Assembly: GCA_045802605.1 (NCBI GenBank)
Contig: JBJMQS010000015.1
Span: forward strand, 124,001 to 188,000
Source: JBJMQS01 sp045802605
Lineage (GTDB): Bacteria > Planctomycetota > Planctomycetia > Gemmatales > Gemmataceae
Length of the DNA stretch: 64,000 nt
Direction of reading: 5' to 3'
Part shown: piece by piece, positions 18,023 to 26,945 of the stretch
How the letters are laid out: each line of letters opens with the position of its first letter
How positions within the stretch are numbered: the stretch's first letter is position 1
Notes under the pieces: model-generated
The model's database searches: none
What the model was told of the DNA's origin: nothing
Seen by the model: the letters and a program-made list of their open reading frames with translations, nothing else
Translations under genes and position numbers: made by a program

Positions 18023-18442
18023 TTGGGTTTGTCAAGTATAAAGTTCCGATCCCTGAAACAGCCTTGGGCAACTCTTCTGGTCCACGGCCGCAAATGGATT
18101 GAAGTTCGCCGCTGGCCGACCGCGCGGCGGGGCCGGCTTTTGATCCATGCGGCGAAGGTTGCTGACCCCAGTTCGGAGGCCTGGGCACGTGTCCCCGACG
18201 AGCTGAAAGAGGCTACGGAACTCCGAGGCGGGATCATCGGCTCAGTCGAGATTACGGGCTGTCTGAACTACACGTCGCTCGACACATTCGTCGCCGATCG
18301 GCACCTGCATTTGAATGAGCCTTCCTGGTTTCTTCCGAGCGGCTTGTTCGGGTTTGTGATGACCAGCGCAAAGCTTTTGCCGTTTTGCCCCCTGCCGGGC
18401 AATGTCCGCATGTTCCAAGTCCCGGCGGTGCGAAGCCGATGA
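18023..18442 (+). CDS. ASCH-domain protein
   Basis: 139 residues from a TTG at 18023 (a second TTG at 18029 is possible). 'SLKQPWATLLVHGRKWIEVRRW' followed by 'RRGRLLIHAAK' and 'GGIIGSVEITGC' is the ASCH fold, a PUA-like beta-barrel associated with RNA binding. The stop overlaps the start of the mfnB reading frame (ATGA at 18439-18442), so the two were presumably translated together. The start lies within 50 bp of the transposase gene start, so the native promoter may have been altered by the insertion. Confidence 0.8.
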   Translation: MGLSSIKFRSLKQPWATLLVHGRKWIEVRRWPTARRGRLLIHAAKVADPSSEAWARVPDELKEATELRGGIIGSVEITGCLNYTSLDTFVADRHLHLNEPSWFLPSGLFGFVMTSAKLLPFCPLPGNVRMFQVPAVRSR

Positions 18443-19391
18443 CGCAACTCTTAGTCAGCGTGCGGTCCGCCGAAGAAGTGAGAGCTGCTTTGTCCGGCGG
18501 TGCAGATTTGATCGACGCGAAGGAGCCGACGCGAGGATCGCTCGGAGCCTGCGATGCGTCCACGGTCGCCGCGATAGTGGCGGCCGTTGATGGACGCGTG
18601 CGCGTGAGTGCGGCGCTCGGAGAATTGGCGGATTACAATGAAGCGACGTTGCCGCTTGCGTGTGCCTTGCCCTTCTCTTCTGGCCCTTTCGCGTTAACTT
18701 CCGGCTTTCTCAACCCGGCGTCTTGTTCCCTTCCGCAACTCACAGATCCCCTCCCCCGGCCGTTCTCTCCCCTCCCGCACTCTTCCGGTCCCCTCCCCCC
18801 TCGTGGGGGAGGGGACCGGAAATACGCGGAAAGGAAAAAGGTGAAGAGCATTTGGGGCCGGAGAGTTGCGGGAGGGGACCGGAACTCGATGGTATTGGAC
18901 CGAGAGTCCCACAGCCTGGGCGAAGCATCTGTTTCGCAAAAGTTGGCCTTCGAGGCTCGCGGCGGTGCAGAGAGTGGATCGACCGCTGGGTTCGCCTGCG
19001 GCAATCGTGGCCTTCATCCTGTGCCGCCGTTGCCGTGGCGTACGCGGATGCTGCTGATGCAACCGTGTCCGCGCCGGATGTCGATGAAGTGATAGTAGCC
19101 GCTTACGAAACCGGGGCTGCCGTGCTGCTGATTGACACATTTCAAAAGGACGGCGCTTCGTTGTTCGATTGGCTTTCAATTCCTCGATTGCGCGAAATCG
19201 TGGGCGAATGTCACCAACATGGTTTGCGTGTCGCACTAGCCGGCTCGCTAAATGCCCGACACATCGAACACCTGCTCCCCCTGAAGCCCGATTGGATCGC
19301 CGTCCGCGGCGCAGCATGTGAAGCCGGTCGAGGCAGTCGCATTTGCTCGAAAAAAGTCCGCGAATTAGCCACAATGATCCACACATCCTGA
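18439..19391 (+). pseudogene. mfnB: mfnB-like gene (furan-phosphate synthase) split by a palindromic insertion
   Basis: The ATG at 18439 starts 'MTQLLVSVRSAEEVRAAL', then 'GGADLIDAKEPTRGSLG' and 'VSAALGELADYN', the N-terminal part of MfnB (formerly DUF556). MfnB condenses two glyceraldehyde-3-phosphates into the furan precursor of methanofuran. The C-terminal part continues in a different frame from about 18920: 'FAKVGL', 'AVAYADA', 'LLIDTFQKDG', 'ALAGSL', 'WIAVRGAAC'. Between them about 250 bp of unrelated C/G-rich palindromic sequence is inserted. Removing it leaves about 233 codons, near the family length. As it stands no single frame spans both parts, so the product is probably non-functional. 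Confidence 0.8.
18660..18915. repeat. Palindromic insertion inside mfnB (boundaries approximate)
   Basis: The core is a perfect 17-bp hairpin, TTCCGGTCCCCTCCCCC at 18783-18799 against 18805-18821, with a 5-base loop. A second, outer pair is CCCTTCCGCAACTC (18728-18741) against 18863-18876 with one mismatch. The outer limits are inferred from where MfnB-like protein sequence stops and resumes. No target-site duplication could be identified. Confidence 0.7.
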
Positions 19392-19449
19392 ACCCGGCTT
19401 GTCGCCATGAATCATTGCCGGTAGCATCGCGGTCTTCGGAGGACCGCAT

Positions 19450-20037
19450 ATGCGCTGGGCTCATTGGATCGGCGGCATTTTTGTGGTGGGTTTGATTGCC
19501 GGGTTGCCGGCCGGCTACGCCTCATATCTCAATGCGAACCTCCGCAACGTGCGCATTGTCAAATCGGAAGTGCTCTACCGCAGCGGCCAGCTCAGCATCG
19601 CGGGGCTGGAGCGAGTGGTGCATGACTATGACATTCGAACGGTGGTCAGTCTGCGGGATAGCGACGATCCGAACGTCGCGCCACCCGACGCCAAGGAGGA
19701 AGAATTTTGCAAGGCGCAGGACATCCGCCATGTCCGAATTACGCCAAGGCGGTGGTGGTCGGGCGACGATTCCCCGCCGCCTGCCGATCTAAGCGTCGCC
19801 ACGTTTCTTTCCGTGATGGATGATGCGAGCAACTATCCGGTGCTCGTCCACTGTTTCGCTGGCACGCATCGAACGGGAGCAATGGTCGCGATCTATCGCA
19901 TGGAATACGAACGCTGGACAAATGCCGAGGCGATCGCGGAGTTGCGCAGCAATGGATACAAGAATCTTGACCGCGAAGCGGACGTGCTGGGGTACCTCGA
20001 AAATTACCGCCCGCGCTGGTCGCGCGGACCGAAATAG
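19450..20037 (+). CDS. Membrane-anchored protein phosphatase of the Cys-based (dual-specificity-like) superfamily
   Basis: 195 residues. An N-terminal hydrophobic segment (about 7-25) could be a membrane anchor or uncleaved signal. The signature 'VHCFAGTHRTG' provides the catalytic Cys and phosphate-binding loop (C-x5-R-T). An upstream 'YDIRTVVSLRD' motif with nearby Asp residues is typical of bacterial tyrosine-phosphatase-like proteins. The substrate is unknown; opposing one of the Hanks kinases in the window is only a guess. The TAG stop is at the outer edge of the next palindrome. Confidence 0.82.
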   Translation: MRWAHWIGGIFVVGLIAGLPAGYASYLNANLRNVRIVKSEVLYRSGQLSIAGLERVVHDYDIRTVVSLRDSDDPNVAPPDAKEEEFCKAQDIRHVRITPRRWWSGDDSPPPADLSVATFLSVMDDASNYPVLVHCFAGTHRTGAMVAIYRMEYERWTNAEAIAELRSNGYKNLDREADVLGYLENYRPRWSRGPK

Positions 20038-20139
20038 GGAAGAGTTAACCGCGCAAGACGCAGAGAGCGCAGAGAAAAACCGAGACGTGTTCTCGGTTTT
20101 TCTCTGCGCTCTCTGTATCTCTGCGGTTAACTCTTCCCT
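20036..20139. repeat. AACCGCAGAG-family palindrome, copy A
   Basis: Arms 20036-20085 and 20091-20139, nearly fully complementary around a 5-base loop. The core reads GTTAACCGC...CAGAGAGCGCAGAG. The outermost bases (AGGGAAGAG and CTCTTCCCT) also pair. Related copies are at 39441-39546, 41428-41889 and 43361-43428. Confidence 0.92.
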
Positions 20140-20187
20140 CCATAACCCTAAAATCACGAAGCTGCATTGACCCGCGAGGAGCTGCTC

Positions 20188-21696
20188 ATGGCCGAGAAGA
20201 TCACACCACGCGCGCAAGATTACGCGCAGTGGTATATCGATGTCATCAAACAAGCCGGCTTGGCTGAGAATTCCGACGTTCGCGGTTGCATGGTCATTAA
20301 GCCCACTGGCTACGCGATCTGGGAGAAGATGCAGCGGGCGCTCGACGGCTTGTTCAAAGACACCGGCCACGTAAACGCTTATTTCCCTCTGTTCATACCC
20401 AAGAGCTTCCTCGCCAAAGAAGAGGAAATGGCCGAGGGTTTCGCCAAGGAGTGCGCGGTCGTAACGCACTATCGACTCAAGGCCGAGAAAGGCAAAGGTC
20501 TTGTCGTTGATCCAGAGGCGGAGTTAGAAGAGCCCTTGATCATCCGGCCCACGTCCGAAACGATCATCTGGAACTCGTACAAGAACTGGATTCAAAGCTA
20601 CCGAGATTTGCCGCTCCTCATCAATCAGTGGTGCAATGTCGTGCGCTGGGAAATGCGCACGCGCCTGTTCCTGCGCACGGCCGAGTTCCTGTGGCAAGAA
20701 GGCCACACCGCGCACGCCACGGAAGCCGAGGCCCGCGAGGAAACGCGGACGATGCTCGAGGTCTACCGCCGCTTTGCCGAGGAATGGATGGCGATGCCTG
20801 TGCTCACAGGCCCCAAGAGCGAGGGCCAAAAGTTTCCAGGCGCCGTGCAGACATTGTGCATCGAAGCGTTGATGCAAGACGGCAAGGCGCTGCAGGCGGG
20901 CACGAGCCACTTTCTCGGACAGAATTTCGCGAAGGCGTTCGATGTCACGTTCCAAAACCAGCAGGGCCAGCGCGAGTTCGCCTGGGCAACAAGTTGGGGC
21001 GTATCGACCCGGCTCGTCGGCGGCGTGGTGATGACGCACTCCGATGACAATGGATTGGTCGTTCCTCCGCGACTCGCACCGGTTCATGTGGTTATTTGCC
21101 CCATGGGCCGCAACGATGAGGAGCGCAAACCCTGTATCGCGGCCGCCGAGGCTCTCGCGGCCGAGCTACGCGCCCTGCCCCGCGACGATTTCTTCGGTTA
21201 CGAAACGATTACGGTGCGGATAGATAGTCTTTTCGACAAGCAACCAGGCTTCCGTTTCGCGGAGCACGAACTTCGCGGCGTCCCCGTGCGCGTCGAGATT
21301 GGGCCGAAGGACATCGAGAAGCAGGCCTGCGTGCTGGCTCGCCGCGATCGCCCTGGCAAAGAAGGCAAACAGGTCGGTGTCGCGTTGAGCGGGGCGGCCC
21401 AACAGATCAATCAACTCTTGCGCGAGATACAGGCGAATTTGTTCGCGAAGGCGAAGGCATTCCGCGACAGTAACATGCGCTCGGTGGACACATATGATCA
21501 ATTCAAAAAACTCATCGAGGAGCCGGGCTTCATCCTCGCGCATTGGGACGGCACTCGCGCCACTGAGGACCGGATTCAAGAGGATACGAAGGCAACGATT
21601 CGTTGCATCCCATTCGATCGGCCCACGGAGCCTGGCAAGTGCATGGTGACGGGCCAGCCATCGGAAGGCCGCGTCGTGTTTGCCCGAGCGTACTAG
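20188..21696 (+). CDS. proS: Prolyl-tRNA synthetase, archaeal/eukaryotic-type (type 3)
   Basis: 502 residues from ATG 20188, preceded by GCGAGGAG; a TTG at 20167 is less likely. Class II synthetase motifs are visible: 'FPLFIPKSFL', then motif 2 region 'RPTSETIIWNSYKNW' with 'RWEMRTRLFLRTAEFLWQEGHTAH', and motif 3 'TSWGVSTRLVGGVVMTH'. The editing insertion of the long bacterial type is absent. The C-terminal anticodon-binding and extra domain ends in a Tyr (VFARAY), as in type 3 enzymes. It charges tRNA-Pro in the cytoplasm. It stands alone, closed by a palindrome 4 bp after its stop. Confidence 0.96.
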   Translation: MAEKITPRAQDYAQWYIDVIKQAGLAENSDVRGCMVIKPTGYAIWEKMQRALDGLFKDTGHVNAYFPLFIPKSFLAKEEEMAEGFAKECAVVTHYRLKAEKGKGLVVDPEAELEEPLIIRPTSETIIWNSYKNWIQSYRDLPLLINQWCNVVRWEMRTRLFLRTAEFLWQEGHTAHATEAEAREETRTMLEVYRRFAEEWMAMPVLTGPKSEGQKFPGAVQTLCIEALMQDGKALQAGTSHFLGQNFAKAFDVTFQNQQGQREFAWATSWGVSTRLVGGVVMTHSDDNGLVVPPRLAPVHVVICPMGRNDEERKPCIAAAEALAAELRALPRDDFFGYETITVRIDSLFDKQPGFRFAEHELRGVPVRVEIGPKDIEKQACVLARRDRPGKEGKQVGVALSGAAQQINQLLREIQANLFAKAKAFRDSNMRSVDTYDQFKKLIEEPGFILAHWDGTRATEDRIQEDTKATIRCIPFDRPTEPGKCMVTGQPSEGRVVFARAY

Positions 21697-21700
21697 CGAG

Positions 21701-21760
21701 AAAAGAGCCGCGCACGAAGTACGCGGTTGAATGCCCGCGTACTTCGTGCGTGGCTCTTTT
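21701..21760 (+). terminator. Hairpin terminator candidate after proS
   Basis: A 26-bp inverted repeat, arms 21701-21726 and 21735-21760 with one mismatch and an 8-base loop, begins 4 bp after the proS stop. The right arm ends in TTTT. The arms also pair A/T-run to T-run, so it could equally be a palindromic element used as a terminator. Confidence 0.7.
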
Positions 21761-21879
21761 GCATCGTTACATCCCCGTTGCGCCCTTGCCGACCGATCGC
21801 GGTTAGAATTGATCTCGCTGAGGGCAGGCGGCCGTGGGCTGTCGCGGCTCGGCACATTTCTTCGTCGGAGGACGATCCG

Positions 21880-23007
21880 ATGCGCGCGACGATGTTTGCT
21901 ACAGTGCTCGCTCTTCTAGGCCTCGCCGCTTTCAGCACGGCCGACACACCAAGTGCGGCCGCCAAGCCGAAAATCAAAGGGCCCTATACCCATGGCAATC
22001 TTTCGCTGTTTTTGATCCACGGTCCCGACGAAATCAAGGACCGAGAATTTGTCACGCTGAAAGAAGCACTGGACCGCAAGCTGATCGTAGTCCACGAAAC
22101 GTCGAACGTGAACATGCTGAGCATCGAGAACACGTCACCAGATGTCGAAGTTTTCGTCATGTCAGGCGACGTGGTCAAAGGCGGCAAACAGGATCGTGCC
22201 ATCGCTTACGATCAGATCGTGCCAGCAAAATCGGGCAAGATGGCGTTGCCTTCGTTTTGTGTCGAATCAGGTCGTTGGCGGAAACGAGGCAGCGAGAGCG
22301 AAGCCGCATTTGCCGCATCAGATTCGCAGATCATTGGCAAGGGCATGAAGGCCGCGGTCAACGACGCCCGGCAGCAAGGCCAGGTTTGGGACGAAGTGAA
22401 AAAGGCCCAAGACAAACTCGCCAGCAATGTGGGGCAGACTGTCCAAAGCGCGGCGTCGCCGTCGAGCCTGCAGCTCGCGCTCGAGGACAAGAAGCTTAAC
22501 GAAAAGCTTGCCGAATACGAGACGCCGTTGGCCGACATTCTCAAAGGTCAAAAGGATGTCATCGGTGTGGTCGCCGTGGTGAATGGCGAAATAGTCGGGG
22601 CTGATGCGTTCTGCTCATCGGATCTATTCCGCAAGCTTTGGCCGAAGCTATTAAAGTCCGCGTGCACTGAAGCGCTGGCGGAATTCAAAAAGGAAAAACA
22701 GTTCGAGACGGCCCGCCCGGAGCAGATCCAGGCGTTTTTGGATGAAGCATCGAAAGGCCAATCAACCGAACTACCGATCGAACAGAATCAGGCCGCCCAT
22801 GCAAACGTCGCCCAAACCGCGAATGCTTCGGCGCAAATTCTGGAACGGCCAAACGATGGCGACACCCATTCGGCCGGCACTGCTTCACCGCCTGCTGCCG
22901 CGAAGGTCCGCATCCTGAAATACAGCAATGTGAAATCGTTGCTCTTAGAGTGCCAAGAAAAGGATAAGCCGGCGAACGTGTTGCACCGCTGCTACATCGC
23001 GAAATGA
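21880..23007 (+). CDS. Exported ARPP-1/DUF6569-type protein
   Basis: 375 residues from ATG 21880, with GGAGGA ending 9 bases before it. The N-terminal signal peptide is plausible (MRATMFATVLALLGLAAFSTA). The body has 'LSLFLIHGPDEI', 'FVTLKEALDRKLIVVHETSNVNMLSIENTS' and 'VFVMSGDVVKGGKQDRAIAYDQIVPA'. Further on are 'LPSFCVESGRW' and 'DVIGVVAVVNGEIVGADAF'. This order matches the ARPP-1 (DUF6569) domain, known from analysis of ADP-ribose-related gene neighbourhoods but without a settled biochemical role. A low-complexity Ala/Gln/Asn linker precedes the last 40 residues. No obvious operon partner. Confidence 0.68.
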   Translation: MRATMFATVLALLGLAAFSTADTPSAAAKPKIKGPYTHGNLSLFLIHGPDEIKDREFVTLKEALDRKLIVVHETSNVNMLSIENTSPDVEVFVMSGDVVKGGKQDRAIAYDQIVPAKSGKMALPSFCVESGRWRKRGSESEAAFAASDSQIIGKGMKAAVNDARQQGQVWDEVKKAQDKLASNVGQTVQSAASPSSLQLALEDKKLNEKLAEYETPLADILKGQKDVIGVVAVVNGEIVGADAFCSSDLFRKLWPKLLKSACTEALAEFKKEKQFETARPEQIQAFLDEASKGQSTELPIEQNQAAHANVAQTANASAQILERPNDGDTHSAGTASPPAAAKVRILKYSNVKSLLLECQEKDKPANVLHRCYIAK

Positions 23008-23013
23008 TTGATG

Positions 23014-23084
23014 TTCGTACGAGCCTGAATCGTAAGCGAAGGGAAACCAAATACACCTTCGCTTGCGCTTCAGGCTGGTACGAA
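23014..23084. repeat. Palindromic element between convergent genes, family 'TTCGTACGAGCCTGAA'
   Basis: Arms 23014-23042 and 23056-23084 (29 bp, three mismatches, 13-base loop). The right arm encodes the last four codons and the stop of the M48 protease gene on the minus strand. One copy in the window. Confidence 0.85.
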
Positions 23085-24554
23085 GAATTGCAGCCTGGCT
23101 AGAAGATCCGGTGGTGACGGCTCTGGCGTTGGCGGAGCCGTGATGTAGCCAGTATAAGCGAACAAGGCAACCGACGCGGCCAGGACTACTAGCAAACCAA
23201 TTTTGATCCATCGCAATCGATGCTGAAACTCGTCGGCGAGCTTGGGGTTCTCACGGACCTGCTCCAAAAACTCCACACGTTTTGCAATTGTTCCGTGCTG
23301 CCAGCTTGAGAGCCAACCTGGCTTCTTTCGATCGATGCCATTTGAGATCGCCACTCGTTCGAGCGAACCAATGAACGTGGTGACCCCCGTCCGGCAAAGT
23401 TCACATTCGCCGACGATGGGCCCATCGTGCCCCGCACAGTCAGGCCGGCCACACGATACCGCCTTGCAGCCGAAGAGGTCGGCCTCGCGCTCACAGGAGC
23501 GGGAGACAAACCCGAATACCACGACGATATAAGCGGCACCCATCAGGAAATAAGGAATCGATTGCCAGTCACCAAACAATTTGCCGAGCTGCAGCTCCTG
23601 GTCAGCCCAGTTGGCCAAGCCAAACAGGGCGACGCAACTCAGTCCCAAAAACAAGAGGTAGTAGGCCAAGTGCCGATGACGAGCGTGGCCCATCTCATGG
23701 CCCAACACTCCTTCGATTTCGTCCGGCGTCATTTCCTCGAGCAGCACGTCGGTGAACAAGACATAGCGAGGTTTGCGGAATACCCCGCTGATCATCGCGT
23801 TCGCAGCGTGGCCATGAGTGTTCCAGAGCAGAAGATCGTCGTAACGGAAGCGCAGCCGGCGTGCCGTCGCTTCGAGCTTTTGCCGGAGTGGTCCCGCGGG
23901 TAATGGCCGCAATCCGAGAAGTCCGCGCAGAAGCCAAGGCGCTGTCACCAAGACCGCGAAGACCACGGCGATATTGCCGACTTGAAAACTGGTCTGCTTG
24001 GCCAAGTCCGGCCAAGCGCGTGTGGCAGACTGGCCCAATATGACCACTCCCACCGGGATGCACGCCAGAGCCAGTTGCCGACGGAACTGCAAGGCGAGAT
24101 AGTCACGCAGCCCTAGCGGCTCTTGGCCGATGGCAATGCTGACGCCGCTCTCGACCCAATGCCCGGCCCACCACGAAGCAACCCAGCCGAGCAAAAAGGG
24201 CGCGAGCAGTAACAGTTCCCCACCCGGCGCCATTTCATGTTCGGGGCCGTTTGCAAGCCAGCGGGAGACCGCCCAGCCCCAGCCACAGAGCGTTAAACAC
24301 GCCACATATCCCCCACTCAGCCAAAGGATCTGCCGCGAGCGAAAGCGGTGAAAGTCGATGAGCACATCCGAGCGGTTTTGACCGCCCAATCGCCGTAAAA
24401 GCCGCCGGGCCACGCGGAACGATCGAGCCACGATGCCGCCCATAATAGCCACCGTTAACAGGGCTGCGGCCGACTCAGACGGCCAAACGACCGGCTCCGG
24501 CCAGGGGATTGGCGAGCACACGAGGGCCAAAAATAGGATCAAAATGATCGGCAT
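23070..24554 (-). CDS. M48-family membrane metalloprotease with Cys-rich insertion
   Basis: 494 residues, with several hydrophobic segments before residue 220 and another near the C-terminus (GLLVVLAASVALFAYTGY). The zinc site is HEMGH (286-290) plus Glu355 in R-S-C-E-R-E-A-D, as in Ste24/HtpX-type M48 peptidases. Directly after it lies an unusual Cys-rich segment (Cys363, 368, 373, 384, 387), which may bind a second metal. It probably acts on membrane or misfolded proteins at the inner membrane. It is transcribed divergently from the HEAT-repeat exported protein. Its stop codon lies in the adjacent palindrome. Confidence 0.85.
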   Translation of the reverse strand: MPIILILFLALVCSPIPWPEPVVWPSESAAALLTVAIMGGIVARSFRVARRLLRRLGGQNRSDVLIDFHRFRSRQILWLSGGYVACLTLCGWGWAVSRWLANGPEHEMAPGGELLLLAPFLLGWVASWWAGHWVESGVSIAIGQEPLGLRDYLALQFRRQLALACIPVGVVILGQSATRAWPDLAKQTSFQVGNIAVVFAVLVTAPWLLRGLLGLRPLPAGPLRQKLEATARRLRFRYDDLLLWNTHGHAANAMISGVFRKPRYVLFTDVLLEEMTPDEIEGVLGHEMGHARHRHLAYYLLFLGLSCVALFGLANWADQELQLGKLFGDWQSIPYFLMGAAYIVVVFGFVSRSCEREADLFGCKAVSCGRPDCAGHDGPIVGECELCRTGVTTFIGSLERVAISNGIDRKKPGWLSSWQHGTIAKRVEFLEQVRENPKLADEFQHRLRWIKIGLLVVLAASVALFAYTGYITAPPTPEPSPPDLLARLQFFVPA

Positions 24555-24703
24555 GACGGAACCGCGTGAGTCAACTCCTCCCTTACAAGTTACCGAACGA
24601 AGCCGGACTAGCCGATGGTGACGCCCCTGCGGGACTTGCGAAGTGTACCTTTCGCAAGCTATGTTGGCGATGCATCGGGTGCGCTAATCACCCGGTCGTT
24701 CGC

Positions 24704-26020
24704 ATGAGATTCACCATGTTTCGCACCGGTTTCGCGCTTTTGCTCTGCGCTGGCTGGCCGCTCTGTTGTTGGGCTCAGACAGCCAGCACCGATGAAGAAT
24801 TGATTCGTCAACTCGGGTCAGCCGAATTCCGTGTCCGCGAAGATGCCGCCAAAGCGCTCGAAACGCGCGCCGAGGCCGCGCTGCCAGCCATGCGCAACGC
24901 CCTGGGCAGCACCGATCCTGAAGTTCGCCGCCGACTGACCCAGTTGATCTCACGCGGCGAACGCACGAGCTTACTCACCCCGAAATTGGTTTCGCTGCAT
25001 GTCGAGCACAAACTTATCGGAGCGGTGCTTGCCGACTTGAGTCAACAGACTGGCTACAAGCTTGGGTGCCAGCAAGGCAACGCGCAGGTGGTCACTCTAA
25101 ACATCGACAACATGCCATTCTGGCAAACAGTGGATCTCATCTGTCAGCAAACCGGGCTGGGCTTGCAGCCCTATTACGACAACACCAACACACTGATGTT
25201 TTATCGTGTGGGAAAATTCAGCCCGCACGTGTGTTACGCCGGCCCGTTTCGCATCACGGCCGGGAGCTTCCATTTGTCGAAGACATTGGAACTAAACGCC
25301 CAACAACAATTTGGTCTCGGCGCGAACGCCTTGTTCTCGCCGCCGCGCACGCGCACGGAAGCACTGACATTTGCATTCCACGTGATCGGCGAGCCGAAGG
25401 TGCCGCTGATGAGCTTGGGACAAACCCAGTTGACCAAAGCGATCGACGACCAGGGCAACAGCCTGGTGCCGCCGCAGCTCCGCAACTACGAGACGAACTA
25501 CCACAACTACTACTACGGCTACCGTAATCCGCAGTTGCAGAGTCAGGTGCAGTTGGTCGGTCCCGGCACCGCTCAGACGCTGCGCGTGCTCAAAGGCTCG
25601 CTGCCGGTCACCTTCTTGGCCGAGCAGCGACCCGAGATCACGGTTCTCGACATCATGAACGTGAAGAATCAGAAATTCGACGGCGGCCAGGTGTCGCTAG
25701 AGATCGAAGAGGTCAAAGAAACGAACAAGCAAATCCACATCAAAGCGACCGCTCGCCGCAACGCCCCGGAGAACCAGCAAGACTATACCTGGACCAATTC
25801 GCTCGCCCAGCGAGTGGAGCTTGTGGATGAAAAAGGCCAGAAATTCCAGTGCGATAGCTTCAACTGGGATAACGGCACGCCCACAAGCGTCAGTGGCACA
25901 TTTCAGTTTAGTTCTTCCGCCAATCCATCGCTCGGCAAGCCGACCAAGCTCGTCTATTACGGCTGGGTCATGAGCCAGCACCAGATCGAATTTCAATTCT
26001 CGGATTTGCCGCTACCTTGA
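24704..26020 (+). CDS. Exported protein with HEAT-like and STN-like segments
   Basis: 438 residues from ATG 24704 (24716 also possible). The signal peptide is 'MFRTGFALLLCAGWPLCCWAQT'-like. Residues about 28-80 resemble a HEAT repeat pair (FRVREDAAKALETRAEAALP). Residues about 95-165 resemble a secretin/TonB short N-terminal domain: 'LHVEHKLIGAVLADLSQQTGYKL' and 'NIDNMPFWQTVDLICQQTGLGLQPY'. The rest is beta-rich with a Tyr/Asn-rich patch (NYHNYYYGYRN). Many such periplasmic proteins exist in planctomycetes with no assigned function. The downstream WD40 gene starts 4 bp after its stop, so the two are probably co-transcribed. Confidence 0.62.
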   Translation: MRFTMFRTGFALLLCAGWPLCCWAQTASTDEELIRQLGSAEFRVREDAAKALETRAEAALPAMRNALGSTDPEVRRRLTQLISRGERTSLLTPKLVSLHVEHKLIGAVLADLSQQTGYKLGCQQGNAQVVTLNIDNMPFWQTVDLICQQTGLGLQPYYDNTNTLMFYRVGKFSPHVCYAGPFRITAGSFHLSKTLELNAQQQFGLGANALFSPPRTRTEALTFAFHVIGEPKVPLMSLGQTQLTKAIDDQGNSLVPPQLRNYETNYHNYYYGYRNPQLQSQVQLVGPGTAQTLRVLKGSLPVTFLAEQRPEITVLDIMNVKNQKFDGGQVSLEIEEVKETNKQIHIKATARRNAPENQQDYTWTNSLAQRVELVDEKGQKFQCDSFNWDNGTPTSVSGTFQFSSSANPSLGKPTKLVYYGWVMSQHQIEFQFSDLPLP

Positions 26021-26024
26021 ATGA

Positions 26025-26918
26025 ATGAGGCATTTTGAAGCACATCAAGGGGCTGTCAACGCGCTAGCATTCCTGGCCGATGGGCGATTGGTGAGCGGCG
26101 GGCAAAACGGCAGCGTAAAGCTGTGGGATACGGCAAACGACCTGTCGCCGCAGGATGTTCCCGACTCGGAAGAACTTGAATCCGCACCCATTACCGCGAT
26201 CGCAGCTCATCCAAATCAATCACGAATCGCCTGGGGCCAACGGAATGGCATCGCTCTATGTTGGGACGTCGAGAGCCAGACGCGGTGGTCATGTTCCAAT
26301 CGAGTAGGCCCTGTCAGTGGACTGGCATTTCTCAACGAAGGCCGGCAACTAGCCATTGCCTTTGGTCAACAAGCTGAGGCCGCGATTTCCGGTGCGGTCG
26401 AGATCTTCAACACGGATATCGGCAAGCTTCAACGCCGTTTTACATCCGCCCACGCGGTGCTATCGCTTTGTGCCGAACCAAAAGGTAAAAATGTGTTTTG
26501 GGGAGGCAGTGACCGACGTATTTCAACCGCCCAACTCACGGCACAAGATCATCGAACGAGTTTGCCGCAGCGGCGTGACGTGCGTGCGTTGGCAGTGGAT
26601 GTGGCAGCCACAAATTTGGCCGCCGCCGATGATTACATCATCCACATGTACGAGGTTCCGAGCCTCCGCGAAAATCGACAACTTGTGGGGCACAAGGGCC
26701 GGATCGATGCCCTCGCCTTCACGCACGACGGTCGCCATCTGATCAGCGGCTCGTGGGACAATCAGATAAAAATCTGGGACGTGGACACTGGCCACGAGAC
26801 GGCCGCCCACGATTGGGGCATCGGCAACATCCGCGCAATTGCCCTAGCGCCGGACGGCATGACCGCCGCCGCCGCTGGCGATCGAGGAATCATCGCCCTG
26901 TGGGATTTGGGTTCGTAG
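26025..26918 (+). CDS. WD40-repeat protein
   Basis: 297 residues with recurrent WD40 signatures: 'HQGAVNALAFLADGRLVSGGQNGSVKLWD', 'GPVSGLAFLNEGRQL' and 'HKGRIDALAFTHDGRHLISGSWDNQIKIWD', ending in 'IIALWDLGS'. Five to seven blades are likely, enough for one beta-propeller, a protein-binding scaffold. No signal peptide is seen, so it is probably cytoplasmic, which is odd for a gene placed right behind an exported protein. Partners are unknown. Confidence 0.85.
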   Translation: MRHFEAHQGAVNALAFLADGRLVSGGQNGSVKLWDTANDLSPQDVPDSEELESAPITAIAAHPNQSRIAWGQRNGIALCWDVESQTRWSCSNRVGPVSGLAFLNEGRQLAIAFGQQAEAAISGAVEIFNTDIGKLQRRFTSAHAVLSLCAEPKGKNVFWGGSDRRISTAQLTAQDHRTSLPQRRDVRALAVDVAATNLAAADDYIIHMYEVPSLRENRQLVGHKGRIDALAFTHDGRHLISGSWDNQIKIWDVDTGHETAAHDWGIGNIRAIALAPDGMTAAAAGDRGIIALWDLGS

Positions 26919-26945
26919 GGTGCGTGCCGGGGTCAGACGTCCCTT

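Noticed and set aside
18385..19092. Single 235-codon gene across the mfnB locus
   Set aside because: Only the first part resembles MfnB; the rest is translation of the inserted palindrome and an out-of-frame tail.
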